Assembly (NCBI RefSeq): GCF_002356355.1
Contig: NZ_AP018052.1
Span: 1,612,001 to 1,676,000 of the forward strand
Direction of reading: 5' to 3'
DNA: 64,000 nt
From: Thiohalobacter thiocyanaticus
Lineage (GTDB): Bacteria > Pseudomonadota > Gammaproteobacteria > Thiohalobacterales > Thiohalobacteraceae
Under the pieces are notes generated by a model that saw nothing but the letters and a program-made list of their open reading frames with translations, searched no databases and was not told the DNA's origin. Both the position numbers and the translations under genes were made by a program. Positions 7,761 to 17,956 of this stretch are shown one piece after another (positions within the stretch are counted from its first letter, which is position 1; the number at the start of each line of letters is the position of its first letter).

Positions 7761-8813
7761 TCACGCGATCGTGACTTCATCCGACAGATACACGTCCTGG
7801 ATGGCGTTGAGCAGCTTCACCCCCTCGGCCACCGGTTTCTGAAAGGCCTTGCGCCCGGAGATCAGGCCCATGCCGCCGGCCCGCTTGTTGATCACGGCGG
7901 TACGCACGGCCTGGTGCAGATCGTCCTTGCCGGAGGGGCCGCCGGAGTTGATCATGCCCACCCGGCCCATGTAGCAGTTGGCTACCTGGTAGCGCACCAG
8001 GTCGATGGGGTGTTCGCTGGTCAGTTCGTCATAGACCTTCGGGTGGGTCTTGCCGAAGTCCAGCGCCGTGTAGCCGCCGTTGCCCAGGGCCTGCTTCTGC
8101 TTGATGATGTCGGCCTCGATGGTCGCCGCCAAGTGATTGGCCTGGCCGGTGAGGTCGGCCGCGGTGTGGTAGTCGGTACCCTCGTGCTTGAAGGCGCTGT
8201 TGCGCAGGTAGGCCCAGAGCACGCACACCAGGCCCAGTTCGTGGGCATGGGCGAAGGCTTCGCTCACCTCCAGGATCTGGCGCCGGGATTCCTCCGAACC
8301 GAAGTACACCGTGGCGCCCACCGCCACCGCGCCCAGTTCGAAGGCCTGGTCGACCTGGGCGAACAGGGTCTGATCGTACTGATTCGGATAGCTGAGCAGT
8401 TCGTTGTGGTTGAGCTTCACGATGAAGGGGATTTTGTGGGCGTATTTCCTGGCCACCGCGCCCAGCACACCGAGCGTGGAGGCCACACCGTTGCAGCCGC
8501 CCTCGATGGCCAGTTCGACGATGTGCTCCGGGTCGAAGAAGTCCGGGTTGGGGGCAAATGAGGCGCCGGCCGAGTGCTCCACGCCCTGGTCCACCGGCAG
8601 CAGCGACAGGTAGCCGGTGCCGCCCAGGCGACCCTGATTGAACAGGCTCTGCAGGTTGCGCAGCACGCGCGGGTTGCGGTCGCTGAGGCTGACGATGCGG
8701 TCGACAAAATCCGGTCCCGGGACATGCAGCCGCTCGCGCGGGATGCCGGTGCAGCGGTAGGCAAGCAGGGATTCGGCCTCTTCGGCCAGGATGTCCTGGA
8801 TATTCGTGCTCAT
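7761..8813 (-). CDS. fbaB: Class I fructose-bisphosphate aldolase (FbaB/DhnA type)
   Basis: A 350-residue protein of the archaeal-type class I aldolase family. Recognisable parts are [16 protein letters not shown], the [15 protein letters not shown] segment, [16 protein letters not shown], and EADIIKQKQ, which probably holds the Schiff-base lysine. The enzyme cleaves or forms fructose-1,6-bisphosphate without a metal, in glycolysis or gluconeogenesis. AAGGAGG stands 7 bases before the ATG, the strongest ribosome site in this region and in keeping with high expression. It is transcribed alone, convergent with the MFS gene. Confidence 0.93.
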   Translation of the reverse strand: MSTNIQDILAEEAESLLAYRCTGIPRERLHVPGPDFVDRIVSLSDRNPRVLRNLQSLFNQGRLGGTGYLSLLPVDQGVEHSAGASFAPNPDFFDPEHIVELAIEGGCNGVASTLGVLGAVARKYAHKIPFIVKLNHNELLSYPNQYDQTLFAQVDQAFELGAVAVGATVYFGSEESRRQILEVSEAFAHAHELGLVCVLWAYLRNSAFKHEGTDYHTAADLTGQANHLAATIEADIIKQKQALGNGGYTALDFGKTHPKVYDELTSEHPIDLVRYQVANCYMGRVGMINSGGPSGKDDLHQAVRTAVINKRAGGMGLISGRKAFQKPVAEGVKLLNAIQDVYLSDEVTIA

Positions 8814-8910
8814 CTCGATCCTCCTTGTCGGCGCGTGCAGTCACAGTACTGTGGCATGCCCTGGCGCCGGTTGTCGCTGACGTGGATCAATCACGGCGGC
8901 CGCACGGATT

Positions 8911-11370
8911 TCAGGACGACGGCCGCCCGGTGTCTGCCCGCAGCGGACTGACCAGCCGATGCAGATCCTCCAGGGGTACCGGTCGGGAGAAATGATACCC
9001 CTGGGCGTAGTCGATCCCGATCTCCTGCAGCCGTTTCAGAATATCGGCGTTTTCCACGAATTCGGCGATGGTCTGCTGACCGAGCAGGTGACCGATATCG
9101 TTGATGGAGCGGACCATGGCGTAATCGATCGGGTCCGAGGCGATGTTCTGAATGAAGATGCCATCGATCTTCAGGAAATCCACCGGCAGGGTCTTGAGAT
9201 AGCCGAAGGAGGACATGCCGGTGCCGAAGTCATCCAGTGCGAAACGGCAGCCGATCGCCTGCATGCGCGCCATGAATTCCTGGGCGACGATGAGATTGCC
9301 GATGGCGGTGGTCTCGGTGATCTCGAAGCAGAGCTTGCTGCCGTCCATGCCGCACTCGCCGAACAGCTGGAGCACGAAATCGGCGAAGCCGCTGTCATTG
9401 AGGGTTTCGCCCGACAGGTTGACCGATACCACTCCGACCTGCCCCAGGATTTCGGGATGGCGGGCGAACCAGTGACAGGTGCGGGAGACCACCCAGCGGT
9501 CCACCGTGGGCATCAGGTTGTAACGTTCGGCGGCGGGGATGAAGGCCGAGGGCGGGATCAACCGCCCGGTTTCGTCCTGCAGTCGTACCAGTATTTCCAG
9601 ATGCTGCCCGGCGTCCCGGGCGTTGATCGGCTCGATGGTCTGGAAATACAGTGCCAGGCGGTCCTCGGCAATGGCCTGGTTGATGCGGCTGATCCAGTTC
9701 ACCTCGCCGTAGTGTTGGTTGAGCAGGGAATCGTTTTCGTCATAGCGGTAGATACGGTTGCGGCCGTTGTGCTTGGCGGCATAGCAGGCTGCGTCGGCCA
9801 GGCTCAGCAGCTTCTGCTGATTCAGGTTGTCGGCTGTGATGGGCGCCAGTCCGATACTCGTTGTGATATTGAAACGCTGGTTGTCCCAGATGAATATGAA
9901 GCTTTCGATGGCGCGGCGGATTTTTTCGGCGATGGGCTCGGCTTCCGCCAGGCTGCAGTCGGCGAGGATGATGGTGAACTCGTCCCCGCCGAGCCGGGCC
10001 AGGATGTCGTGGCGGCGGATTTCCCCGGAGAGAATGTGGCCCACGCGGCGCAGCAGTTCATCGCCGGCGGTATGGCCGCAGGTGTCGTTGACCAGCTTGA
10101 ACTGATCCAGATCCAGGAACAGCAGGGCGTGTTCCTTGTGGTCCAGTTTGGCGCTGTTGATGAACTCCTGCAGCTGGCGGTTGAACTCGACCCGGTTGCG
10201 CAGTCCGGTCAGGTCGTCATGGCTTGCCTTGTACAGCAGTTCCTGCTGCAGGATCTGCTCACGGGTGACGTCGTGGGCGACGATGATCAGACCGTTGATG
10301 TTCCCCGCAGCGTCGCGGATCGGGGCGGCGGACTGTTCGATGAAGATGCGCTCGCCCTGGCGGTTGACGATCGGCTGCTCGCTGCGGGGCATGACGGCAC
10401 CGCCCTTCAGACACTGGGCCTCGAGCAGTTCCCATAGCTGTCTCTGGTCCTGTTCGCCATGATAGATCTCGCCGATATGCTGACCCTGGACTTGGTCCTG
10501 ATGCCAGCCCAGCAGGGCCTCGCCGGCCGGGTTGAGATACTCCACCCGGCCGGCGTTGTCGGTGGTGATTACGGCATCGCCGATGGAATGAAGCATGGTC
10601 TCCAGATGGGTTTTCTGCCGGTCCAGTTGCTCGAGGGCATCCCGCAGCCGGTCATAACTGTTCCTGAGGTCGGACTGCATGTCCTGGAAGGTCGAGGCCA
10701 GTTCGCCGATCTCATTCTTCTGGGTGGTGATGCTGGCGGGTATCGGCTTCAGGTCGTTCAGCGAACTGGAAGCGATGGTCCGGGTCAGGACGTGGATCGG
10801 ATCGGTGGTGCGTCGGGCGATGGCATACAGTGCCAGACCGAACAGCAGCAGCGCGACCAGCAGCGGTGCCAGCAGGTTGCTGGCGAGATTGGGCAGCAGT
10901 GCCAGGCCGTGACTCTGGTAATAGGCGACATGGGCCGTTCCGAGAAAGCCTGCACCGAGTTCGATCGGCTGGACGATCTCGGTGACGGAACGTTCGTCGT
11001 AGCGGGTCTCGATCTGCTGCATTGCGGCCGGCCGCTGCAGCGTGATGCGTTTGCCGACGAAACTGAAATTGGTATGCGCCAGGATCAGGCCGCCGTCATT
11101 GGCGATATAGGCGTAGGCGTAATCGTCGCCCGGAATGGCGGCATGGACCCAGTTCTCCAGCAGGGTGTAGTCGCGGGTCAGGATGGCGTCCATGCTGCCG
11201 CTGGCCAGGGTGCGGGCGTGCGAGGCGGCCTGCAGTGCCCGGAAGGATTCGATGGTGCGGTTGGATTCCGTGATCACGGCTGCGGTCAGCCCGGCCGCAA
11301 TCACCAGCAGGAGCAGGGCGATCGGGGTAATGAGCCTGAGAAACAGGTTGTAGCGGTATTTCTGCGTCAC
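8911..11370 (-). CDS. Membrane GGDEF/EAL c-di-GMP protein with PAS and HAMP domains
   Basis: An 819-residue protein. Order: transmembrane segment (about 11-33), periplasmic sensor region (34-155), second transmembrane segment (165-186), HAMP linker, PAS (about 255-370), GGDEF (380-540), EAL (560-810). The cyclase motif is intact (GGDEF 461-465) with an inhibitory I-site RRHD at 452-455. The EAL signature reads EIL at 592-594, but the other phosphodiesterase residues (VNLSG, FEITET, LDDFGTG, LKIDG, IAEFVE) are present, so both activities are possible. Its ATG overlaps the stop of the PhnD-like gene (ATGA), suggesting that binding protein feeds its sensor domain. A paralogue is at 42706. Confidence 0.95.
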   Translation of the reverse strand: MTQKYRYNLFLRLITPIALLLLVIAAGLTAAVITESNRTIESFRALQAASHARTLASGSMDAILTRDYTLLENWVHAAIPGDDYAYAYIANDGGLILAHTNFSFVGKRITLQRPAAMQQIETRYDERSVTEIVQPIELGAGFLGTAHVAYYQSHGLALLPNLASNLLAPLLVALLLFGLALYAIARRTTDPIHVLTRTIASSSLNDLKPIPASITTQKNEIGELASTFQDMQSDLRNSYDRLRDALEQLDRQKTHLETMLHSIGDAVITTDNAGRVEYLNPAGEALLGWHQDQVQGQHIGEIYHGEQDQRQLWELLEAQCLKGGAVMPRSEQPIVNRQGERIFIEQSAAPIRDAAGNINGLIIVAHDVTREQILQQELLYKASHDDLTGLRNRVEFNRQLQEFINSAKLDHKEHALLFLDLDQFKLVNDTCGHTAGDELLRRVGHILSGEIRRHDILARLGGDEFTIILADCSLAEAEPIAEKIRRAIESFIFIWDNQRFNITTSIGLAPITADNLNQQKLLSLADAACYAAKHNGRNRIYRYDENDSLLNQHYGEVNWISRINQAIAEDRLALYFQTIEPINARDAGQHLEILVRLQDETGRLIPPSAFIPAAERYNLMPTVDRWVVSRTCHWFARHPEILGQVGVVSVNLSGETLNDSGFADFVLQLFGECGMDGSKLCFEITETTAIGNLIVAQEFMARMQAIGCRFALDDFGTGMSSFGYLKTLPVDFLKIDGIFIQNIASDPIDYAMVRSINDIGHLLGQQTIAEFVENADILKRLQEIGIDYAQGYHFSRPVPLEDLHRLVSPLRADTGRPSS

Positions 11371-12212
11371 GGTGCCGGCGTGTACTGCATCAGGTTGCGG
11401 GTCAGCGTTTCGAGCGCCGGGTCGTACTCGATGAAATCCCGTACCTTGATGTCAGCCAGCGGTTGCAGGGCGGCGCGCCCTGACTCGGTCTGGGAGAGTT
11501 TCAGCAGCGCGCGGCGCCAGGCCTCGATGGGTTCCGGCCCGAGCCGGGTGGAAGCCGCGACCAGCGGCTCCGGGAAGGGGCGGGTGCTGTCGATGATGCT
11601 CAGTTCCTTGAAATTGAGTTTGTGCTCCAGAATCTTGTAACTGACTGCGCACATGGTGGTGGCGGCGGCATCACCCAGCAGGACCGCATAGACGGATTTC
11701 TTGAGATCGCCGGTGAATACCAGATCCAGGTCGGTGTGGATGTCCATCCCGAAATCCCTCAGATAGGCGCGCGGCGCCAGGTAGGCGCCGGCCCCGAGCG
11801 GGCTGATCAGCGCCAGTTTGCGCCCGCGCAGATCGTCCACATTGCGGATGCCGCTGTCAGCGCGGACGATGAAGCTGCCCTGGCTGGTGGTCATCCCGTC
11901 GAGGTTGCGCATCTGGGCCACGGCAGCGAGCTTGCCCTTGCCCTTGAGCAGGTAGAACAGATAGGAATTGAGATAGACGAAATCGATCTCGTTGTGCCCA
12001 AGCAGCTTTTCCACCTGATCGATGCCCTTGGGGAAGACGAGCTCGATCTCCGCATCAAGTTCCTGCGACAGGTGTTGGCGCAGGGGTTCCCAGACCGCAT
12101 GCAGGCGCGAAGGGGAGGCGGGGTTGACGATGGCCAACTGGTAGCCGGGGGCTGCCGCCGCCGGTCGGCAGGCCAGCATGGCCAGGCCGAGCACAATGAG
12201 CAGAAAACGCAT
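11367..12212 (-). CDS. PhnD-like periplasmic phosphate/phosphonate-type binding protein
   Basis: About 281 residues with an N-terminal signal peptide (MRFLLIVLGLAML, cleavage near AAAA/PGY). The mature part is a type 2 periplasmic binding fold of the PhnD/PtxB class: YQLAIVNPASPSRL, then EIDFVYLNSYLF, SQGSFIVRADSGI and LALISPLGAGAYLAP. The gene is not next to a transporter; it overlaps a GGDEF/EAL membrane protein by 4 bases, so it more likely acts as a ligand-sensing partner than in uptake (inference). The start at 12212 has GAGG 9 bases upstream; ATGs at 12227 and 12245 lack such a site. The ligand is unknown. Confidence 0.85.
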   Translation of the reverse strand: MRFLLIVLGLAMLACRPAAAAPGYQLAIVNPASPSRLHAVWEPLRQHLSQELDAEIELVFPKGIDQVEKLLGHNEIDFVYLNSYLFYLLKGKGKLAAVAQMRNLDGMTTSQGSFIVRADSGIRNVDDLRGRKLALISPLGAGAYLAPRAYLRDFGMDIHTDLDLVFTGDLKKSVYAVLLGDAAATTMCAVSYKILEHKLNFKELSIIDSTRPFPEPLVAASTRLGPEPIEAWRRALLKLSQTESGRAALQPLADIKVRDFIEYDPALETLTRNLMQYTPAP

Positions 12213-12285
12213 ACCTGTGAACCTCATGGGCAGCTGAACACACAACCATGCAAGTCAGTATAGCCCCCGTCACGCTGAGGCGTGA

Positions 12286-13167
12286 TCAGGGGTCGCGGTG
12301 ACGGCTGACGGCCGCGCGCATGGCCCGCGCGGCATTGGACAGGGTACGCTCACGATGGTGAATGATGCCCAGCCGTCGATGCGGAGCCAGTCCTGGGACC
12401 GTCAGGGCACTGAGCTGGTCGTCCAGCATGCTGTCCGGCAGCAGGCTCCAGCCCAGCCCGACCGCCACCAGCATCTTGATGGTCTCCAGGTAGTTAGTCG
12501 ACAGTTCGGCCTCAATCCTGAGACCGCGGCGGGCGAATCCGGATTCGATGATCTGGCGAGTGAAGGTTTCCGGGCCCGGCAGGATCGCCGGGGTTGCCGC
12601 CAGCCGGGCCATGTCCACCCGGTCCCGGCCGGTCAGAGGATGGTCACGACCGACCACCACCGACAGGGGATCGTCCCAGACCGGCTCCAGGGCCAGTGCA
12701 GGCGGCGGTTCGACCGGGAGCGTGACCACGCCCAGTTCCAGTTCGCCGCTGACCACGGCCGCACACACCGCCTCCGAGTCGAGGAAACGCAGTTCCAGCC
12801 GCACCTCCGGGTAGTGCTCGATGAACTCGCGCAGTACCGGCGGCAGGCGGTGCAGACCGATGTGATGGCTGGTGCCGAGGTAGAGTCGCCCCTCGACCCG
12901 GCCGGAGAGGTTGGCGATGGCGCGCTGGCTGTCCTCGATATCGAGCAGAATGCGCCGGGCGCGCGGCAGCAGGGCCTCGCCGGCCTCGGACAGCAGCACC
13001 CGGTGGCCGATGCGGTCGAACAGCCGCACCTTCATCGCTGCTTCCAGGGCGGCGACGCGCTTGCTCACCGCCGGCTGAGTCAGGTGCAGTTCGGCCGCCG
13101 CCGCGGAGAAGGATTCATGTTCTGCCACGGCCAGAAAGGCGCGCAGACCGGCGATATCCAGTGACAT
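12286..13167 (-). CDS. LysR-type transcriptional regulator, divergent from leuC
   Basis: A 293-residue LysR family regulator. The N-terminal winged helix-turn-helix spans about residues 3-62 (LRAFLAVAEHESFSAAAAEL then LTQPAVSKRVAALE), followed by a periplasmic-binding-like effector domain. It is transcribed away from leuC across a 93-base gap, the usual layout for a LysR protein controlling its neighbour; Pseudomonas has a LysR gene at the same place. It probably regulates the leu genes or itself, but the effector is not known. No clear ribosome binding site precedes the ATG. Confidence 0.92.
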   Translation of the reverse strand: MSLDIAGLRAFLAVAEHESFSAAAAELHLTQPAVSKRVAALEAAMKVRLFDRIGHRVLLSEAGEALLPRARRILLDIEDSQRAIANLSGRVEGRLYLGTSHHIGLHRLPPVLREFIEHYPEVRLELRFLDSEAVCAAVVSGELELGVVTLPVEPPPALALEPVWDDPLSVVVGRDHPLTGRDRVDMARLAATPAILPGPETFTRQIIESGFARRGLRIEAELSTNYLETIKMLVAVGLGWSLLPDSMLDDQLSALTVPGLAPHRRLGIIHHRERTLSNAARAMRAAVSRHRDP

Positions 13168-13173
13168 ATATTA

Positions 13174-13188
13174 ATTCCAAATAGGAAT
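13174..13188. promoter_or_regulatory. Palindromic operator candidate in the LysR/leuC gap
   Basis: ATTCC-AAATA-GGAAT is a perfect 5+5 inverted repeat and contains the LysR-type T-N11-A pattern (T13175 to A13187). It lies 6 bases upstream of the LysR start codon and about 25 bases before the leuC -35 element. Confidence 0.55.
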
Positions 13189-13210
13189 AGTTTACATGAA
13201 TAATATGAAT

Positions 13211-13239
13211 TTGTGTTATCTCATATTCCTGCCTAGACT
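13211..13239 (+). promoter_or_regulatory. Probable leuC promoter
   Basis: TTGTGT (13211-13216) and TAGACT (13234-13239) are separated by 17 bases, the optimal sigma-70 spacing. The -35 is weak, as expected for a promoter that needs an activator. It predicts a transcript start near 13246, 15 bases before the leuC ATG. Confidence 0.5.
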
Positions 13240-13260
13240 CGGCCTCATCACAGGAGAAAG

Positions 13261-14667
13261 ATGGCCATGACAGGCAAGACAGTCTACGACAAGCTCTGGG
13301 ATGCGCATGTGGTGCGGCAGGACGCGGATGGCACGGCGCTCCTCTATATCGATCGCCACCTCATTCACGAAGTCACCTCGCCGCAGGCGTTCGAAGGCCT
13401 GCGGTTGGCCGGGCGCAAACCCTGGCGTACCGGCTCGGTGCTGGCGGTGCCGGATCACAATGTCCCGACCACCAACCGCAGCGGCGGCATCAGTGACCCG
13501 GTCTCGCGCATCCAGGTCGAGACCCTGGACAGCAACTGCGCCGAATACGGCATCCGGGAATTCCGCATGAACGACCCGCGCCAGGGCATCGTCCATGTGA
13601 TCGGGCCGGAGCAGGGCGCGACCCTGCCGGGCATGACCGTGGTCTGCGGCGATTCGCACACCTCCACCCACGGTGCCTTCGGTGCCCTGGCCTTCGGCAT
13701 CGGCACCTCGGAGGTCGAGCATGTGCTGGCCACCCAGTGCCTGATCCAGACCAAGGCGAAGAACCTGCTGATCCGCGTCGACGGCCGGCTGCCAGCCGGG
13801 GTGACCGCCAAGGACGTCGTGCTGGCCATCATCGGCCGCATCGGCACCGCCGGCGGCACCGGCCACACCATTGAGTTCGGCGGCGAGGCCATCCACAGCC
13901 TGTCGGTCGAGGGCCGCATGACGGTATGCAACATGGCCATCGAGGCCGGTGCCCGCGCCGGGCTGGTGTCGGTGGACGATGCCACCATCGACTACATGCG
14001 CGGGCGCACCTTTGCGCCGAAGGGCGAGTTGTGGGACCGGGCCGTGGCGGCCTGGCGCGAGTTGGTCTCGGACGAGGACGCTGTATTCGATCAGACCCTG
14101 GTGCTGGATGCCGCCGGGCTGGTGCCGCAGGTTACCTGGGGCACCTCGCCCGAGATGGTGGTCGGCATCGACGCCGTGGTGCCGGACCCGGCGCAGGCCG
14201 ACAGTGCGGTCAAGCGCAGCGGCATGGAAAAGGCCCTGGTCTACATGGATCTCAAGCCGGGCACCCCGATCCAGGATATTCAACTCGACCGCGTCTTCAT
14301 CGGTTCCTGCACCAACTCCCGCATCGAGGACCTGCGCGAGGCCGCCGCTGCCATCCGCGGCGGCAAGGTGGCCGCCAACATCAAGCAGGCGCTGGTGGTG
14401 CCGGGCTCCGGGTTGGTCAAGCAGCAGGCCGAGGCCGAGGGGCTGGACAAGGTATTCCTCGAGGCCGGCTTCGAATGGCGCGAGCCGGGCTGCTCCATGT
14501 GCCTGGCAATGAACGCCGACCGGCTGGAGCCGGGCGAGCGCTGCGCCTCGACCTCCAACCGCAACTTCGAGGGCCGCCAGGGCCAGGGCGGACGCACCCA
14601 CCTGGTCAGCCCGGCCATGGCCGCGGCCGCGGCGGTGCACGGGCACTTCGTGGATATCCGGACATGA
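13261..14667 (+). CDS. leuC: 3-isopropylmalate dehydratase, large subunit
   Basis: A 468-residue aconitase-family protein. The three [4Fe-4S] cysteines are C350 (FIGSCTNSR), C411 and C414 (GCSMCLAMN). With LeuD it isomerises 2-isopropylmalate to 3-isopropylmalate in leucine synthesis. AGGAGA stands just before the first ATG; a second in-frame ATG at 13267 would give the more usual [11 protein letters not shown] start with better ribosome spacing, so either is possible. It is first in leuC-leuD-leuB-asd, but each junction of that series is about 140 bases and holds a palindromic repeat. Confidence 0.97.
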   Translation: MAMTGKTVYDKLWDAHVVRQDADGTALLYIDRHLIHEVTSPQAFEGLRLAGRKPWRTGSVLAVPDHNVPTTNRSGGISDPVSRIQVETLDSNCAEYGIREFRMNDPRQGIVHVIGPEQGATLPGMTVVCGDSHTSTHGAFGALAFGIGTSEVEHVLATQCLIQTKAKNLLIRVDGRLPAGVTAKDVVLAIIGRIGTAGGTGHTIEFGGEAIHSLSVEGRMTVCNMAIEAGARAGLVSVDDATIDYMRGRTFAPKGELWDRAVAAWRELVSDEDAVFDQTLVLDAAGLVPQVTWGTSPEMVVGIDAVVPDPAQADSAVKRSGMEKALVYMDLKPGTPIQDIQLDRVFIGSCTNSRIEDLREAAAAIRGGKVAANIKQALVVPGSGLVKQQAEAEGLDKVFLEAGFEWREPGCSMCLAMNADRLEPGERCASTSNRNFEGRQGQGGRTHLVSPAMAAAAAVHGHFVDIRT

Positions 14668-14671
14668 GATC

Positions 14672-14788
14672 AAGAGCGCCACGGAATACACGGAATACAC
14701 GGACAATTGCTTAACCGGCGCACGCGCTACGCGCGGCGCCGGAGAACAAAACTTTTTCCGTGCATTCCGTGTATTCCGTGGCGCTCTT
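14672..14788. repeat. CACGGAATACACGGA palindrome, copy 1 (leuC/leuD junction)
   Basis: Arms of 32 bases at 14672-14703 and 14757-14788 are complementary with one mismatch; they start with AAGAGCGCCACGGAATACAC. A core hairpin lies at 14715-14742 (CCGGCGC...GCGCCGG). The element starts 5 bases after the leuC stop and ends 18 bases before leuD. Confidence 0.92.
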
Positions 14789-14806
14789 ATAAAGAGGTTT
14801 GGCACC

Positions 14807-15448
14807 ATGGAAAAATTCGAAACACTGACCGCGATCGCCGCGCCGCTGGACCGCTCCAACGTGGACACGGACGCGATCATCCCCAAGCAGTTCCTGAAGT
14901 CGATCAAGCGCACCGGCTTCGGGCCGAACCTGTTCGACGAGTGGCGCTATCTGGATCACGGCGAGCCCGGAAAGGACAACAGCAACCGGCCGCTGAATCC
15001 GGACTTCGTCCTCAATCAGGACAGATACAAGGGTGCGCGCATCCTGCTGGCGCGGGAGAACTTCGGCTGCGGCTCCTCGCGCGAGCACGCGGTCTGGGCG
15101 CTGCTGGACTACGGCTTCCGGGTGGTGATCGCGCCCAGCTACGCCGACATCTTCTTTAACAACTGCTTCAAGAACGGCATCCTGCCCATCATCCTGCCGG
15201 GGGAGACCGTGGACCGGCTGTTCCGCGAGACCGAGGCGCAGCCGGGCTACGAGTTGACCGTGGATCTGGCCGGGCAGAAGGTGATCACCCCGAACGGGGA
15301 TGAATTCGGCTTCGAGGTCGATGCCTTCCGCAAGCACTGCCTGCTGGAGGGTCTGGACGACATCGGCCTGACCCTGCAGCATGCCGACGAGATCTGCGCC
15401 TATGAAGAGCGGCGCAGACAGGAGGCGCCCTGGTTGTTTCAATCATAA
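14807..15448 (+). CDS. leuD: 3-isopropylmalate dehydratase, small subunit
   Basis: A 213-residue swivel-domain partner of LeuC. The opening holds [18 protein letters not shown] and the active-site loop [15 protein letters not shown]; both are family hallmarks, and the length is normal. It completes the LeuCD heterodimer in the leucine pathway. AGAGG precedes the ATG. The TAA stop codon (15446-15448) overlaps the first bases of the next palindromic repeat. Confidence 0.97.
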   Translation: MEKFETLTAIAAPLDRSNVDTDAIIPKQFLKSIKRTGFGPNLFDEWRYLDHGEPGKDNSNRPLNPDFVLNQDRYKGARILLARENFGCGSSREHAVWALLDYGFRVVIAPSYADIFFNNCFKNGILPIILPGETVDRLFRETEAQPGYELTVDLAGQKVITPNGDEFGFEVDAFRKHCLLEGLDDIGLTLQHADEICAYEERRRQEAPWLFQS

Positions 15449-15557
15449 GAGCGCCACGGAATACACGGAAAACACGGACAATTGCCTGCCGGCGCGCGCG
15501 CTATGCGCGGCGCCGGAGAACAAAATCTCTGTCCGTGCTTTCCGTGTTTTCCGTGGC
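15447..15557. repeat. CACGGAATACACGGA palindrome, copy 2 (leuD/leuB junction)
   Basis: The left arm at 15447-15478 starts inside the leuD stop codon and has the same AAGAGCGCCACGGAATACAC beginning as copy 1. The right arm is at 15532-15557. The inner 26 bases pair with two mismatches. The core hairpin is at 15489-15516 (CCGGCGC...GCGCCGG). Confidence 0.92.
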
Positions 15558-15590
15558 CATTACGAACGTGGCCAACACAGGAAATAGATC

Positions 15591-16664
15591 ATGAAGAAAC
15601 TGCTGGTACTGCCGGGCGACGGCATCGGCCCGGAGATCGTCGCCGAGGCGATGAAGGTCATCGACCATCTCAGGACCGCCGCCGGGCTGGAACTTGAGAT
15701 CGAGGAAGGGCTGGTCGGCGGCGCGGCCTATGAGGCCGCCGGCACGCCGCTGCCCGATGCGACCCTGGACAGGGCGAAAGCCGCCGACGCCATCCTGCTG
15801 GGCGCGGTCGGCGGGCCCAGGTGGGAGCCGCTGGAGATCGCCCTGCGCCCGGAGAAGGGCCTGCTGGGGCTGCGCGCCGGGCTGGGACTGTTCGCCAACC
15901 TGCGCCCGGCCATCCTGTATCCCCAGCTGGCCGAGGCCTCCAGCCTCAGGCCCGAGGTGGTCGCCGGACTGGACATCATGATCGTGCGCGAGCTGACCGG
16001 CGGCATCTACTTCGGCCAGCCGCGCGGCGTGCGTGAACTGGAGAACGGCGAGCGCGAGGGCTTCAATACCCTGGTCTATTCCGAGTCCGAGATCCGGCGC
16101 ATCGCCCGGGTGGCCTTCGATATCGCCGCCAAACGTGCCGGCCGGGTCTGTTCCGTGGACAAGGCCAATGTGCTCGAGTGCACAGAATTGTGGCGTGAAG
16201 TGGTGACGGCGGAGGCTGCCGGCCGGCCCGACATTGAACTCTCCCACATGTATGTCGACAATGCCGCCATGCAGCTGGTGCGGGCGCCCAAGCAGTTCGA
16301 CGTCATCGTCACCACCAACATGTTCGGCGATATCCTCTCCGATGAGGCGGCCATGCTGACCGGTTCCATCGGCATGCTGCCCTCGGCCTCGCTCAACGAG
16401 CAGGGCCAGGGCATGTACGAGCCGATCCACGGTTCGGCGCCGGATATCGCCGGTCAGAATATCGCCAATCCGCTGGCGACCATCCTGTCGGTGGCCATGA
16501 TGCTGCGCTTCAGCCTGGACCGGGGCGATCTGGCTGATGCCATCGAGACCGCCGTGGGCCGGGTGCTGGACCAGGGCCTGCGCACCGCCGACATCATACA
16601 GGACGGCAAGCAGCAGGTGGGCACGGCCGAGATGGGCGATGCCGTGGTTGCGGAGTTGAATTGA
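15591..16664 (+). CDS. leuB: 3-isopropylmalate dehydrogenase
   Basis: A 357-residue isocitrate/isopropylmalate dehydrogenase family protein. It begins [17 protein letters not shown]. It carries the substrate segment [13 protein letters not shown] and [14 protein letters not shown], and the metal/NAD region [14 protein letters not shown] with [14 protein letters not shown]. It oxidatively decarboxylates 3-isopropylmalate with NAD+ to give the precursor of leucine. AGGAAATAGATC before the ATG supplies a ribosome site. Its position follows leuCD as in Pseudomonas. Confidence 0.97.
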   Translation: MKKLLVLPGDGIGPEIVAEAMKVIDHLRTAAGLELEIEEGLVGGAAYEAAGTPLPDATLDRAKAADAILLGAVGGPRWEPLEIALRPEKGLLGLRAGLGLFANLRPAILYPQLAEASSLRPEVVAGLDIMIVRELTGGIYFGQPRGVRELENGEREGFNTLVYSESEIRRIARVAFDIAAKRAGRVCSVDKANVLECTELWREVVTAEAAGRPDIELSHMYVDNAAMQLVRAPKQFDVIVTTNMFGDILSDEAAMLTGSIGMLPSASLNEQGQGMYEPIHGSAPDIAGQNIANPLATILSVAMMLRFSLDRGDLADAIETAVGRVLDQGLRTADIIQDGKQQVGTAEMGDAVVAELN

Positions 16665-16673
16665 ATACAAACA

Positions 16674-16785
16674 ATAGCCACGGAATACACGGAAAACACG
16701 GACGATTGTTTGCCGGCGCACGCGCTGCGCGCGGCGCCGGAGAACAAAAACATTTTTCCGTGCTTTCCGTGTATTCCGTGGCTAT
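16674..16785. repeat. CACGGAATACACGGA palindrome, copy 3 (leuB/asd junction)
   Basis: Arms of 29 bases at 16674-16702 and 16757-16785 pair with a single mismatch. The terminal bases are ATAGCCACGG rather than AAGAGCGCCACGG. The core hairpin with CCGGCGC and GCGCCGG is at about 16713-16740. Confidence 0.92.
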
Positions 16786-16808
16786 CAGGTATTTTTAGGA
16801 GTCAGAAC

Positions 16809-17831
<1,023 letters not shown>

Positions 17832-17956
17832 GCTATAGTGGGGCGGACTCAAGAAATTCCGAGAAAGAACGACTAGTTGCAGGATATTTCTCCACAAACA
17901 CCAAAACGACGGGATCCAGCACAGGACGGGTCCTCGGGCACATGAGAGGAAGCAAA

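Noticed and set aside
9590-9605. Loss of phosphodiesterase activity because the EAL signature reads EIL
   Set aside because: The glutamate that binds metal is kept, the middle position varies in active enzymes, and the remaining catalytic segments are present in both paralogues.
14707-15159. Long frames antisense or out of frame over leuD, leuB, fimV and other GC-rich genes
   Set aside because: High GC suppresses stop codons in all frames. The proteins read there are Arg/Pro/Ala-rich and lack motifs, while the opposite frame encodes a clearly recognised enzyme.
14672-16785. The three leu-junction repeats as a CRISPR array
   Set aside because: The repeats are palindromic and separated by whole genes rather than by short unique spacers, and no cas gene is present.
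17832-17956. A leader peptide or attenuator before fimV
   Set aside because: No short reading frame with regulatory codons and no paired terminator/antiterminator was found.
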